Shown here piece after piece: positions 1 through 6,614 of a DNA stretch of 9,248 nt. The notes beneath the pieces are model-generated. The model saw nothing but the letters and a program-made list of their open reading frames with translations, did no database searches and had not been told where the DNA came from. The DNA is taken from positions 1 through 9,248 of the forward strand of contig CALKMY010000229.1 of NCBI GenBank assembly GCA_938091275.1. Reading direction: 5' to 3'. Both the position numbers and the translations under genes were made by a program. Source of the DNA: Candidatus Nanopelagicales bacterium (lineage in GTDB: Bacteria; Actinomycetota; Actinomycetes; S36-B12). The first letter of the stretch is position 1. Each line of letters starts with the position of its first letter.

Positions 1-13
1 ACGGCAGGGGCAT

Positions 14-35
14 CGGGGGTGTTCGACAGCCCCCG
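14..35. terminator. Candidate hairpin terminator downstream of polA
   Basis: The arms CGGGGG (14-19) and CCCCCG (30-35) pair perfectly. The inner TGT (20-22) and ACA (26-28) also pair around a TCG triloop, leaving only G29 bulged, so the stem has about nine base pairs. It lies about 60 nt past the polA stop. No T-rich tract follows on either strand, so this is not a canonical Rho-independent terminator. GC-rich hairpins without a T tract are nevertheless common at actinobacterial gene ends. It could also belong to a gene beyond the left edge. A near-palindrome GGCGGAATCCGCC follows at 41-53. Confidence 0.4.
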
Positions 36-81
36 CAGCGGGCGGAATCCGCCAATCGCGCGACGTCGAGCCCCGAAGACG

Positions 82-95
82 GCCCCTGGTGGGGC
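82..95 (-). terminator. Small hairpin right after the polA stop
   Basis: GCCCC (82-86) and GGGGC (91-95) form a perfect five-base-pair stem around the tetraloop TGGT. Read on the minus strand it starts one base after the polA TAA (97-99) and is followed by CGTCTTC, a very weak pyrimidine-rich tail. It may be a weak terminator or a 3'-end stabiliser. The larger hairpin at 14-35 would then act as a backup. Confidence 0.35.
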
Positions 96-96
96 A

Positions 97-2775
97 TTAG
101 TGGCCGGCGGCCTGCCAATTCAATCCCTGACCCACCGACACATCCAGCGGCACCTGCAACGAAGCGGCGGCGCCCATCTGCGAGCGGACGAGATCCTCGA
201 CCTCCTGCGCCTCGCCCGGCGCCACCTCGAGGACCAGCTCGTCGTGCACCTGCAGCAACATGCGGGAGCTAAGGCTCTGCTCGCGTAAGGCCCGATCGAC
301 GTTCAGCATCGCCACCTTGACGATGTCCGCGGCAGTCCCCTGAATGGGGGCATTGAGAGCCATCCGCTCCGCCATCTCTCGACGTTGACGATTGTCATGA
401 TTGAGATCGGGCAAGTATCGCCGGCGCCCGAACATCGTCTCGGTGTAGCCGCGTTGCCGAGCCTCGACTACGACCCCGGCGAGGTAGTCGCGCACGCCAC
501 CAAATCGAGTGAAGTATTCGTCCATCAGGTCCTGCGCCTCGTTCGGCGATATCCGCAGTTGCTGCGCAAGCCCGAATGCGGAGAGTCCATAGGCAAGGCC
601 GTAACTCATCGCCTTGATGCGTCGCCGCATCTCAGGATCGACATCGGATTCGTCAACCCCGAACACTCGGGCCGCGACGGAATTGTGGAGGTCTTCGCCT
701 TCCATGAACGCCTCGATCAGCCCCTCATCCGCCGACGCGTCCGCCATGATGCGCATCTCGATCTGGCTGTAGTCCGCCGTCATCAATGACTCGAAACCGT
801 CACCCACAATGAAGCAACCGCGGATTCTGCGTCCGGCTTCGGTGCGGATGGGGATGTTCTGAAGATTGGGGTCGGACGATGAGAGTCGACCGGTGGCTGC
901 GGCCGTCTGTCGGAACGTGGTGTGGATTCGTCCCTCATCGTCGACCAACGGAAGCAACCCCTCCACGGTCTGGCGCAACTTCGAGACATCCCGCCACGCC
1001 AACAGCTGCTCGAGAACCGGGTCCTGGGTTGTGGCGAACAAGTTCTGCAGTGCCTCGGCGTCGGTGGTGTACCCCGTTTTGATCTTCTTCGTCTTCGGCA
1101 ACCCACGATCGACGAACAAGACCTCCTGCAACTGCTTGGGGGATCCCAGATTGAAGGTGCGGCCAACGATGTCGTGGGCCGCGTCCTCCGCCGCCCGCAT
1201 GGTGGCGCCGAACTCCTCGGACAGGCCTTGCAATCCGGCGCGATCCACCGCGATACCTGCGTACTCCATGCGCGCCAAGAGCCCGGCCAGAGGAATTTCC
1301 ATCTCAGCGAGCAGCGCGTCGATCTTTTCGTCCGCTAAGCGTTCCTGCACGACCTCTGCGATGTCATGCACGGCCTGCGCCTGCGTTCCGAGTCCGCGTA
1401 GGTCCTCTTCGCCTCCGCCATCCAAGGCCAACTGCCCGGATTCGGGTTCGTCGTCCAAGGTCCGACCAATAAGCCGTGTTGCGACGTCCTCCAGCCCGTA
1501 GGAACGAGCCCCGGGACTGTCCAGGTAGGCCGCCAGCGCCGTATCCACGGACACGCCCCGGATCACCGCGTCACCGCCGGTACGGGTCAGCACGGCAAGG
1601 TCTGGCCCTTTCGCATCGTGGATGCGCTTATCGATGGCCGGATCCATCAGCCACGCGTCGAGTGCGTCACGGTCGTCGTCACCGCCCAGCGGCAGAACGG
1701 TCACCGACGTGCCGTCGCAGACGGCAACCGCGTCGATCGAGCCCCGCCCCGCCGCCCAGGAGCCGCGAAACGCCACCGCACCACCGGCGATGCCCGCCAG
1801 CACCTGAGCCACGGCGCCCGCCTCGCGTACCTCAATGTCCATGGCCGCTTGCTCATCAGCGCCCCGGGTGTCGATCACATCGTCACCCCCGGTGCCGTGC
1901 GGAAGGGATTCAACCCGTGACCGCAGCGCCGCGAACTGCAAGCTGTCAAACAGTTCGGCGACGGATGTCCTGGACCACTCGCGCCATTGCAGACTGTCGA
2001 GGTCGACCGCTACGGGCACGTCTCGGACCAGTTCGGTGAGTTCCCGGTTGACCAGCACCTGCGGCACGGCTTCGCGCAAGGCGTCGCCGACCTTCCCGCC
2101 CACCTCGTCTACGTGATCGATCAACCCGGCAAGGTCGCTGTAGGCGTTAAGCCACTTGACGGCGGTCTTCTCGCCCACCCCAGGAATGCCGGGAAGATTG
2201 TCGCTCGGGTCGCCGCGCAGGGCCGCGAAGTCTGCGTACTGCCCAGGATTCAATCCGTACTTCTCAACGATGGCTTCGGGCGTCATCCGAGCGAGATCGG
2301 ACACACCCTTGCGTGGATACAGCACCGTGGTTCGCTCGTCGACCAACTGAAACGTGTCACGGTCACCGCTCACAATGCCGACGGTGAAGCCGCGGGTGGT
2401 CGCCTGGGTGGCCAGCGTGGCAATGATGTCGTCGGCTTCGAACCCCTCCAATTCGAGCGCATTCACCCCGAAGGCACGGACCACCTCTTTGATCAGTTCG
2501 ACCTGGCCCTTGAACCCTTCCGGTGACGCCGACCGCGTGGCCTTGTAGTCCGGGAACTTCTCGGTTCGAAAACTGCGGCGTGACACATCAAAAGCCACCG
2601 CGACGTGACTCGGCTCCTCATCGCGCAGCAGATTGACCAGCATGGACGTGAACCCGTATACGGCGTTCGTCGGTTGACCCGTGCTCGTACTGAAGTTCTC
2701 CACCGGCAACGCGTAGAACGCGCGGTAGGCCAACGAATGCCCGTCGAGCACCAATAAGCGTCCCGGGTCGACCAC
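97..2775 (-). CDS. polA: DNA polymerase I
   Basis: This is an 892-residue DNA polymerase I for lagging-strand gap filling, RNA primer removal and repair synthesis, of normal length for the family. Residues 1-290 are the 5' nuclease, with Asp11, Asp63, an EADD motif (113-116), SGDRD (136-140) and a helix-hairpin-helix around GDPSDNLPGIPGVGEKTA (188-205). Residues about 310-490 occupy the 3'-5' exonuclease position, but the acidic DxE motif is missing, so proofreading is predicted absent, as in mycobacterial Pol I. Residues 500-892 are the polymerase: TGRLSSSDPNLQNIP (628-642), motif A DYSQIE with Asp668, an O-helix with Arg717, Lys721, Tyr725 and Tyr729, and motif C VHDE with Asp845. Tyr725 replaces the Phe found in E. 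coli and Taq enzymes. The start is GTG at 2775. An AGGA at 2786-2783 (7 nt spacing) could be a ribosome-binding site, but the same bases form TAGGAT, a possible -10 box for a leaderless transcript. The gene is divergent from the thioesterase gene. Confidence 0.98.
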   Translation of the reverse strand: MVDPGRLLVLDGHSLAYRAFYALPVENFSTSTGQPTNAVYGFTSMLVNLLRDEEPSHVAVAFDVSRRSFRTEKFPDYKATRSASPEGFKGQVELIKEVVRAFGVNALELEGFEADDIIATLATQATTRGFTVGIVSGDRDTFQLVDERTTVLYPRKGVSDLARMTPEAIVEKYGLNPGQYADFAALRGDPSDNLPGIPGVGEKTAVKWLNAYSDLAGLIDHVDEVGGKVGDALREAVPQVLVNRELTELVRDVPVAVDLDSLQWREWSRTSVAELFDSLQFAALRSRVESLPHGTGGDDVIDTRGADEQAAMDIEVREAGAVAQVLAGIAGGAVAFRGSWAAGRGSIDAVAVCDGTSVTVLPLGGDDDRDALDAWLMDPAIDKRIHDAKGPDLAVLTRTGGDAVIRGVSVDTALAAYLDSPGARSYGLEDVATRLIGRTLDDEPESGQLALDGGGEEDLRGLGTQAQAVHDIAEVVQERLADEKIDALLAEMEIPLAGLLARMEYAGIAVDRAGLQGLSEEFGATMRAAEDAAHDIVGRTFNLGSPKQLQEVLFVDRGLPKTKKIKTGYTTDAEALQNLFATTQDPVLEQLLAWRDVSKLRQTVEGLLPLVDDEGRIHTTFRQTAAATGRLSSSDPNLQNIPIRTEAGRRIRGCFIVGDGFESLMTADYSQIEMRIMADASADEGLIEAFMEGEDLHNSVAARVFGVDESDVDPEMRRRIKAMSYGLAYGLSAFGLAQQLRISPNEAQDLMDEYFTRFGGVRDYLAGVVVEARQRGYTETMFGRRRYLPDLNHDNRQRREMAERMALNAPIQGTAADIVKVAMLNVDRALREQSLSSRMLLQVHDELVLEVAPGEAQEVEDLVRSQMGAAASLQVPLDVSVGQGLNWQAAGH

Positions 2776-2781
2776 GTTCCG

Positions 2782-2787
2782 ATCCTA
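2782..2787 (-). promoter_or_regulatory. Candidate -10 box for a leaderless polA transcript
   Basis: On the minus strand TAGGAT (2787 down to 2782) fits the actinobacterial TANNNT -10 consensus. Exactly 6 nt (CGGAAC) separate it from the GTG start of polA, so transcription would begin at or next to the start codon. A weak -35 candidate, CGGACC (2810-2805), lies 17 nt upstream. The alternative reading is that AGGA inside this box is a Shine-Dalgarno sequence and the promoter lies further upstream. Both cannot apply to the same transcript. Confidence 0.45.
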
Positions 2788-2843
2788 GGCTTTCTCAACG
2801 GCTCGGTCCGGCCGCTTCCATGTCGCCGGGGCATCGTCCCGGT

Positions 2844-2856
2844 GTCACCACGTGAC
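2844..2856. promoter_or_regulatory. Inverted repeat in the divergent promoter region (possible operator)
   Basis: GTCAC (2844-2848) and GTGAC (2852-2856) form a perfect inverted repeat with a 3-nt spacer. It ends 15 nt before the proposed -10 box of the thioesterase gene, roughly over its -35 region, where a regulator could bind. The arms are short and such a repeat could arise by chance. No regulator gene is present in the window to support it. Confidence 0.25.
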
Positions 2857-2871
2857 CTGCGCTGTGGGACC

Positions 2872-2877
2872 TACGCT
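2872..2877 (+). promoter_or_regulatory. Candidate -10 box for a leaderless thioesterase transcript
   Basis: TACGCT fits TANNNT and is followed by exactly 6 nt (GTCGGT) and then the ATG at 2884. This is the geometry of actinobacterial leaderless promoters, where the transcript starts at the A of ATG. It would explain why no good Shine-Dalgarno sequence precedes this ATG; the nearest candidate, GGGAC at 2866-2870, is 13 nt away. I see no convincing -35 hexamer at 17-18 nt, only GTGACC (2852-2857) at a short 14-nt spacing. Confidence 0.5.
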
Positions 2878-2883
2878 GTCGGT

Positions 2884-3309
2884 ATGGGAGATGACGCGCG
2901 GAACGATCATGTTCTCGACACATTGGCTCAATGGGGTGTGGGGGCGCTCGGAGAGAAGATGGGCATTGAGCTCATATCGGCGGACCGAGAACGCGTCGTC
3001 GCGACGATGCCCGTCGAAGGCAACACCCAACCCTTCGGGCTCCTTCACGGAGGGGCCAGTGCCGTGCTCGCCGAGTCACTCGGCTCGATCCACGGGACCC
3101 TCCTCGTCGCGCCCGAGAGCGTGGTGGTCGGGATCGACCTGAACTGCACCCACCATCGATCGGCGACGTCCGGACACGTTCGCGGCGAATCCCTGGTGCT
3201 CTCAGCCGGGCGCACCGTCGTGTGCACCGAAATCCGTATCGTCGACGATGCCGACCGACCGGTCTGCACCGCTCGTTTGACCTGTCTCGTGCGGCCGATA
3301 GCGAAGTAG
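2884..3309 (+). CDS. Hotdog-fold acyl-CoA thioesterase (MenI/YdiI-like, PaaI superfamily)
   Basis: This is a 141-residue single-domain protein of the hotdog thioesterase superfamily, which hydrolyses acyl-CoA thioesters in the cytoplasm. The core QPFGLLHGGASAVLAESLGS (49-68) closely resembles E. coli YdiI (MenI, 1,4-dihydroxy-2-naphthoyl-CoA thioesterase). HGG is at 55-57 and the predicted catalytic acid is Glu64. A second family block, VVGIDLNCTHHRS (81-93), also matches, and the length agrees with YdiI (about 136 residues). ATG 2884 is preferred over an in-frame GTG at 2842, because the extra 14 residues add nothing family-like and the proposed -10 box lies inside that stretch. The fold and reaction class are firm. 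The substrate is not: it could be DHNA-CoA in menaquinone synthesis or another aryl- or acyl-CoA. No other menaquinone gene is nearby. It lies between divergent polA and the liv operon, and transcription could continue into livH. Confidence 0.9.
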   Translation: MGDDARNDHVLDTLAQWGVGALGEKMGIELISADRERVVATMPVEGNTQPFGLLHGGASAVLAESLGSIHGTLLVAPESVVVGIDLNCTHHRSATSGHVRGESLVLSAGRTVVCTEIRIVDDADRPVCTARLTCLVRPIAK

Positions 3310-3325
3310 TAACGAAATGTGGCAA

Positions 3326-3345
3326 TTGGGTCGACCGGGTCCCAA
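3326..3345. promoter_or_regulatory. Inverted repeat upstream of the liv operon
   Basis: In the 117-bp gap before livH, TTGGG (3326-3330) and CCCAA (3341-3345) form an inverted repeat around a 10-nt centre. The perfect palindrome GGTCGACC (3329-3336) overlaps the left arm. Downstream, TAGTGT (3363-3368) fits a -10 box, though no clear -35 lies at the right distance. The repeat could be an operator for the liv operon or a weak 3'-end hairpin for the thioesterase gene, whose stop is 17 nt upstream. The sequence alone cannot decide. Confidence 0.3.
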
Positions 3346-3412
3346 ATCGCCCGACGGGCCGCTAGTGTTGCCAGGATTCTCTGTTCGGCGAGCAACGCCG
3401 TCAGGCGACCTC

Positions 3413-3418
3413 GGGAGG
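3413..3418 (+). promoter_or_regulatory. Ribosome-binding site that sets the livH start
   Basis: GGGAGG lies 8 nt before GTG 3427, an ideal Shine-Dalgarno distance. The reading frame stays open back to a GTG at 3319, only 10 nt after the thioesterase stop, but that start has no comparable site. Starting at 3427 places a classic signal peptide at the very N terminus. Confidence 0.8.
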
Positions 3419-3426
3419 TTGGCTTC

Positions 3427-4722
3427 GTGCTGATCGCAGTCCGCGCCGCTGTCTCGGCCGTGGTGCTGGCGGTTTTGTCCCTCCTGGGCGTCACCATTCT
3501 TGGGGCCTCGGCAGCCCACGCCGTGGATACGACGCTCGTCGGGAGCTTCACCGCCCCGGACGGGTCGGGCATCCCGGACGTCTCCATCACGGTGAGCGAC
3601 GAGGCCGGGTTCAGCGAGACGGGAACGTCGGACGCGAACGGCGACTTTGCGATTCCGCTACCCGGAGGCGGCACCTACGCCATCGAGATCGACGTGACCA
3701 CGCTGCCCGACGGCATTGCGCTCGAGAATCCTGAGGACGCGAGCCGATCCCTCCTGGTCCTCGGTGGGGAAAAGAAGATCATCACGAAGCTCGTCGAGGG
3801 TGAAGGCGGTGGCGGCGACGACGGTGGCTTCCTTGACGTGTCCGGTGATCAATTTCTGCAACTGCTCTTCGACGGCATCCTGTTCGGCATCATGATCGCC
3901 CTCGGGGCACTCGGCCTGAACCTCGTCTTCGGCACCACAGGCCTGACCAACTTCTCCCATGGCGACTTGCTCACCCTCGGCGCATTCACGGCACTGATCT
4001 TGAACGAAGCGGGCCTACACATCATCATTGCCGCCCCGATCGCCATTGTTATCGCGGCAGTGCTGTTCGGCTGGGGCCAGAACAAGGTGCTGTGGCGCCC
4101 CTTACGCCGCCGCAAGACCGGCCTGATCGCCATGATGATCATCTCGATTGGTCTGGCCATCGTTATCCGATATGGGGTGGCCCTGTTCTTCGGTGGCGCA
4201 CCACGAAACTTCAACCAGTACGCCGGCCAGCCGGGCATCGAGATCGGCCCTGTCAGCACTACCCCCAAAGCGCTCATCCTCGCGGGGCTCGCCACCATCG
4301 CGCTGATCATCACGGTCATCTGGGTGGAACGCTCGCGTATCGGCAAGGCCACCCGCGCGGTTTCGGACAACCCCGCTCTGGCCTCGGCAACGGGCATCGA
4401 CGTCGAAAAGGTGATCGCGGTCGTATGGACCGTCGCGGCTGGGCTGGCTGCCTTCGGCGGCATCTACCTTGGCCTGACTCAAGACAACATCTGGAACATG
4501 GGGCAGCGAGTGCTCCTGATCATCTTCGCGTCGGTCATCCTTGGCGGCCTCGGAACCGTTTACGGCGCCATCATCGGTGCCATCGTGGTGGGCGTTTTCA
4601 TCCAGCTCACCAGCCTGGTGATTCCGACCGAGATGAAGACCGTCGGCGCCCTGTTCGTCATGATCGTCATCCTGATGATTCGCCCGCAGGGCATCCTCGG
4701 CAGACGCGAGAGGGTGGGCTGA
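3427..4722 (+). CDS. livH: LivH-type ABC permease with secreted N-terminal domain
   Basis: This 431-residue channel subunit of a branched-chain or hydrophobic amino acid importer is much longer than the usual LivH of about 290-310 residues. Residues 1-32 form a signal peptide: Arg6, a hydrophobic core, and a likely cut after AHA (30-32). Residues 33-122 look like a carboxypeptidase-regulatory-like beta-sandwich, with GIPDVSITV (48-56), TSDANGDFAIPLPGGGTY (67-84) and TLPDGIAL (92-99). An acidic Gly-rich linker, EGEGGGGDDGG (124-134), follows. Residues 142-431 are a complete LivH core with about eight hydrophobic segments, the TGLTNFSHGDLL motif (171-182), a cytoplasmic EAA-like loop around SRIGKATRAVSDNPALASA (303-321) that should contact the ATPase, and a C-terminal RPQGILG (419-425). 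It is the first gene of the operon, and livM begins 1 bp after its stop. UrtB urea permeases also carry a secreted N-terminal extension, but the neighbouring subunits look Liv-like rather than Urt-like. The permease call is firm, and the N-terminal fold is inferred from its pattern. Confidence 0.92.
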   Translation: MLIAVRAAVSAVVLAVLSLLGVTILGASAAHAVDTTLVGSFTAPDGSGIPDVSITVSDEAGFSETGTSDANGDFAIPLPGGGTYAIEIDVTTLPDGIALENPEDASRSLLVLGGEKKIITKLVEGEGGGGDDGGFLDVSGDQFLQLLFDGILFGIMIALGALGLNLVFGTTGLTNFSHGDLLTLGAFTALILNEAGLHIIIAAPIAIVIAAVLFGWGQNKVLWRPLRRRKTGLIAMMIISIGLAIVIRYGVALFFGGAPRNFNQYAGQPGIEIGPVSTTPKALILAGLATIALIITVIWVERSRIGKATRAVSDNPALASATGIDVEKVIAVVWTVAAGLAAFGGIYLGLTQDNIWNMGQRVLLIIFASVILGGLGTVYGAIIGAIVVGVFIQLTSLVIPTEMKTVGALFVMIVILMIRPQGILGRRERVG

Positions 4723-4723
4723 C

Positions 4724-5713
4724 ATGGATTGGACTTTTGTCCTCACTCAGACCCTCACGCAGGCCATTGGTATTCAGGCGATCATCTATTGCCTTGCAGC
4801 GATCGGCCTCAACGTCCAGTTCGGGTACACCGGGCTGCTGAACTTCGGCCAGGTGGCGTTTGTCGCGGCGGGCTCGTACGCGGTGGGCGTTATCGTCCTT
4901 ACCTTTGACCTGAGCCTGTGGCTAGCCATCGTGGTGGGCATCGTCGTCGCTCTCGTGATCGCGCTCATTTTGGGTATTCCGACCCTGCGCTTACGGGCCG
5001 ACTATCTCGCGATCGTGACGATCGCTTTCAGTGAGCTGGTCCGACTCACCGTGCGCTCGATCGCCTTCAAGGATGTTCTCGGTGGCGCCCAGGGCCTCAA
5101 CGGAAAGCTTGGCCAGGACTTCCACGACACCAACCCGCTGCCGGCTGATTTCCAGAGCTTGCCTGTCCTGAGTTGGACCCGCCAGGACCTGTGGGTGGTC
5201 ATCGTCGGCTGGATCGTGGTGGCCTTGTTCACGCTCCTGGTGTGGCTCTTGGTGCGTTCGCCGTGGGGCCGGATCGTCCGCGGCATCCGCGAGGACGAAG
5301 CCGCCGTGGTTTCTCTGGGCAAGAACGTGTTTGCCTACAAACTGCAGGCTCTGATGCTCGGAGGTGTGATCGGCGCCTTTGGTGGCATCGTTTGGGCCGT
5401 CGCCAAGCAGTCAGTGCAGCCGGACACGTTCCGACCAGAGTTCACCTTCTTCGCGTACACCATTCTGTTGCTCGGTGGGGCGGCGCGGGTCTTCGGACCC
5501 ATCGTCGGCGCCATCTTGTTCTGGATCATCCTGGCCGGCACGGGCGAGTTCCTCGGACAGGCCATCCAGGCCGGCTGGATCGACTTCTTGCAGCCAACCG
5601 ACGTTGGCAATATCCGCTTCGTTCTGATGGGCTCGGGACTGATCGCCTTGATGGTCTTCCGGCCTCAGGGCATCTTCGGAGACAGAAGGGAGTTGGCGCT
5701 CGATGCCAAATGA
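4724..5713 (+). CDS. livM: LivM-type ABC permease
   Basis: This 329-residue integral membrane protein is the second channel subunit, expected to pair with LivH. Family signs are GYTGLLNFGQVAF (34-46), GIPTLRLRADYLAIVTIAF (84-102), the cytoplasmic EAA-like loop SPWGRIVRGIREDEAAVVSL (179-198), LLLGGAARVFGPIVGA (248-263) and the terminal RPQGIFG (313-319), which echoes the end of LivH. There are eight or more hydrophobic stretches. The length is normal for actinobacterial LivM. A GAGAGGG site (4708-4714), about 9 nt before the ATG and inside the end of livH, supports the start and suggests coupled translation. The exact substrate (Leu/Ile/Val, other amino acids or an amide) cannot be read from the permease. 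Confidence 0.95.
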   Translation: MDWTFVLTQTLTQAIGIQAIIYCLAAIGLNVQFGYTGLLNFGQVAFVAAGSYAVGVIVLTFDLSLWLAIVVGIVVALVIALILGIPTLRLRADYLAIVTIAFSELVRLTVRSIAFKDVLGGAQGLNGKLGQDFHDTNPLPADFQSLPVLSWTRQDLWVVIVGWIVVALFTLLVWLLVRSPWGRIVRGIREDEAAVVSLGKNVFAYKLQALMLGGVIGAFGGIVWAVAKQSVQPDTFRPEFTFFAYTILLLGGAARVFGPIVGAILFWIILAGTGEFLGQAIQAGWIDFLQPTDVGNIRFVLMGSGLIALMVFRPQGIFGDRRELALDAK

Positions 5714-6614
5714 CCAAGCAGTCTCTAACTCGATGGCGGCGTCTGCCCACGCTGCGCTCTCCACCGTGGAACCCCGCCCCGGCGTGCCCAAGCCCGACCC
5801 GATCATGGTCGCCGACCACGTTCGTCGGTCCTTTGGCGGCCTCACAGCGGTGAACGTGGAACACGTCGAGATTCAGCGTGGGGCGATCACTGCCCTCATC
5901 GGGCCTAACGGCGCTGGTAAGACCACGTTCTTCAACCTGATCACCGGATTCGACGACGCCAACGAAGGCACCTGGACGTTCAACGGCCGCCAGGTGGCCG
6001 GGACGGCCCCGTACAAGCTGGCTCGGATCGGCATGGTGCGAACCTTCCAGTTGACCAAGGCCCTCAGCCGCATGACCGTGATCGACAACATGCGGCTCGG
6101 CGCCAAGCACCAGACCGGTGAACGCTTCTTCGCGGCCATCTTGCCCTTCCTGTGGAATTCCCAGGAGAAGTCGGTCGGCGAGAGGGCCATGGGGCTGCTC
6201 GAGCGGTTCAATCTGCACGAGAAGGTTGAGGATTTCGCCGGGTCTTTGTCTGGTGGCCAGCGCAAGCTACTCGAGATGGCTCGCGCACTCATGGCGGATC
6301 CGGAACTCATCATGCTTGACGAGCCGATGGCGGGCGTGAACCCAGCCTTGAAGCAGAGCCTCCTCGGCCACATCAAGACCATGCGAGAAGAGGGCACCAC
6401 CGTGCTCTTTGTCGAGCACGACATGGACATGGTTCACGACATCAGCGACTGGGTCATCGTCATGGCACAGGGTGAGGTCATCGCCGAGGGTCCTCCGGAC
6501 ACCGTCATGAAGGACCAGGCGGTCATTGACGCTTACCTCGGAGCCCACCACGAGGCACAGTTGACCGAAACTGGGGAATCACTCACCGAATCCTCCGACG
6601 GAGACAGCGCATGA
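5703..6614 (+). CDS. livG: LivG-type ABC transporter ATPase
   Basis: This 303-residue cytoplasmic ATPase powers the importer as a heterodimer with LivF. It has Walker A GPNGAGKTT (67-75), a Q-loop at RTFQ (Gln116), signature LSGGQ (182-186), Walker B ELIMLDEP (201-208) and switch His239 in VEHD. The near-terminal block VIDAYLG (274-280) is typical of LivG. The ATPase core begins around residue 34. Before it lies a loose 33-residue leader rich in Ala, Ser and Pro, and after it an acidic tail (281-303), so the protein is longer than the usual 250-260 residues. The start overlaps the end of livM by 11 bp, and AAGGGAG (5686-5692) lies 10 nt upstream. An in-frame ATG at 5733 would drop ten residues but has no comparable site. 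Confidence 0.95.
   Translation: MPNDQAVSNSMAASAHAALSTVEPRPGVPKPDPIMVADHVRRSFGGLTAVNVEHVEIQRGAITALIGPNGAGKTTFFNLITGFDDANEGTWTFNGRQVAGTAPYKLARIGMVRTFQLTKALSRMTVIDNMRLGAKHQTGERFFAAILPFLWNSQEKSVGERAMGLLERFNLHEKVEDFAGSLSGGQRKLLEMARALMADPELIMLDEPMAGVNPALKQSLLGHIKTMREEGTTVLFVEHDMDMVHDISDWVIVMAQGEVIAEGPPDTVMKDQAVIDAYLGAHHEAQLTETGESLTESSDGDSA

Noticed and set aside
866..1501. Long open frame (211 codons) on the plus strand inside polA
   Set aside because: It is antisense to highly conserved polA sequence, is low-complexity and Arg/Ser/Pro-rich as expected from high-GC shadow frames, and has no ribosome-binding site or recognisable domain.
2842..2883. Upstream in-frame GTG start for the thioesterase
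   Set aside because: It adds 14 residues with no similarity to the family and would cover the proposed -10 box. ATG 2884 gives the normal family length.
3319..3426. Longer LivH reading from GTG 3319
   Set aside because: It would put 36 Arg/Ala/Ser-rich residues before a clear signal peptide and lacks a good ribosome-binding site, while GTG 3427 has GGGAGG 8 nt upstream.
3849..4463. Open frame of 204 codons on the minus strand inside livH
   Set aside because: It is antisense to the conserved LivH permease core. Its Met/Arg/Ala-rich composition mirrors the hydrophobic codons of the real gene.
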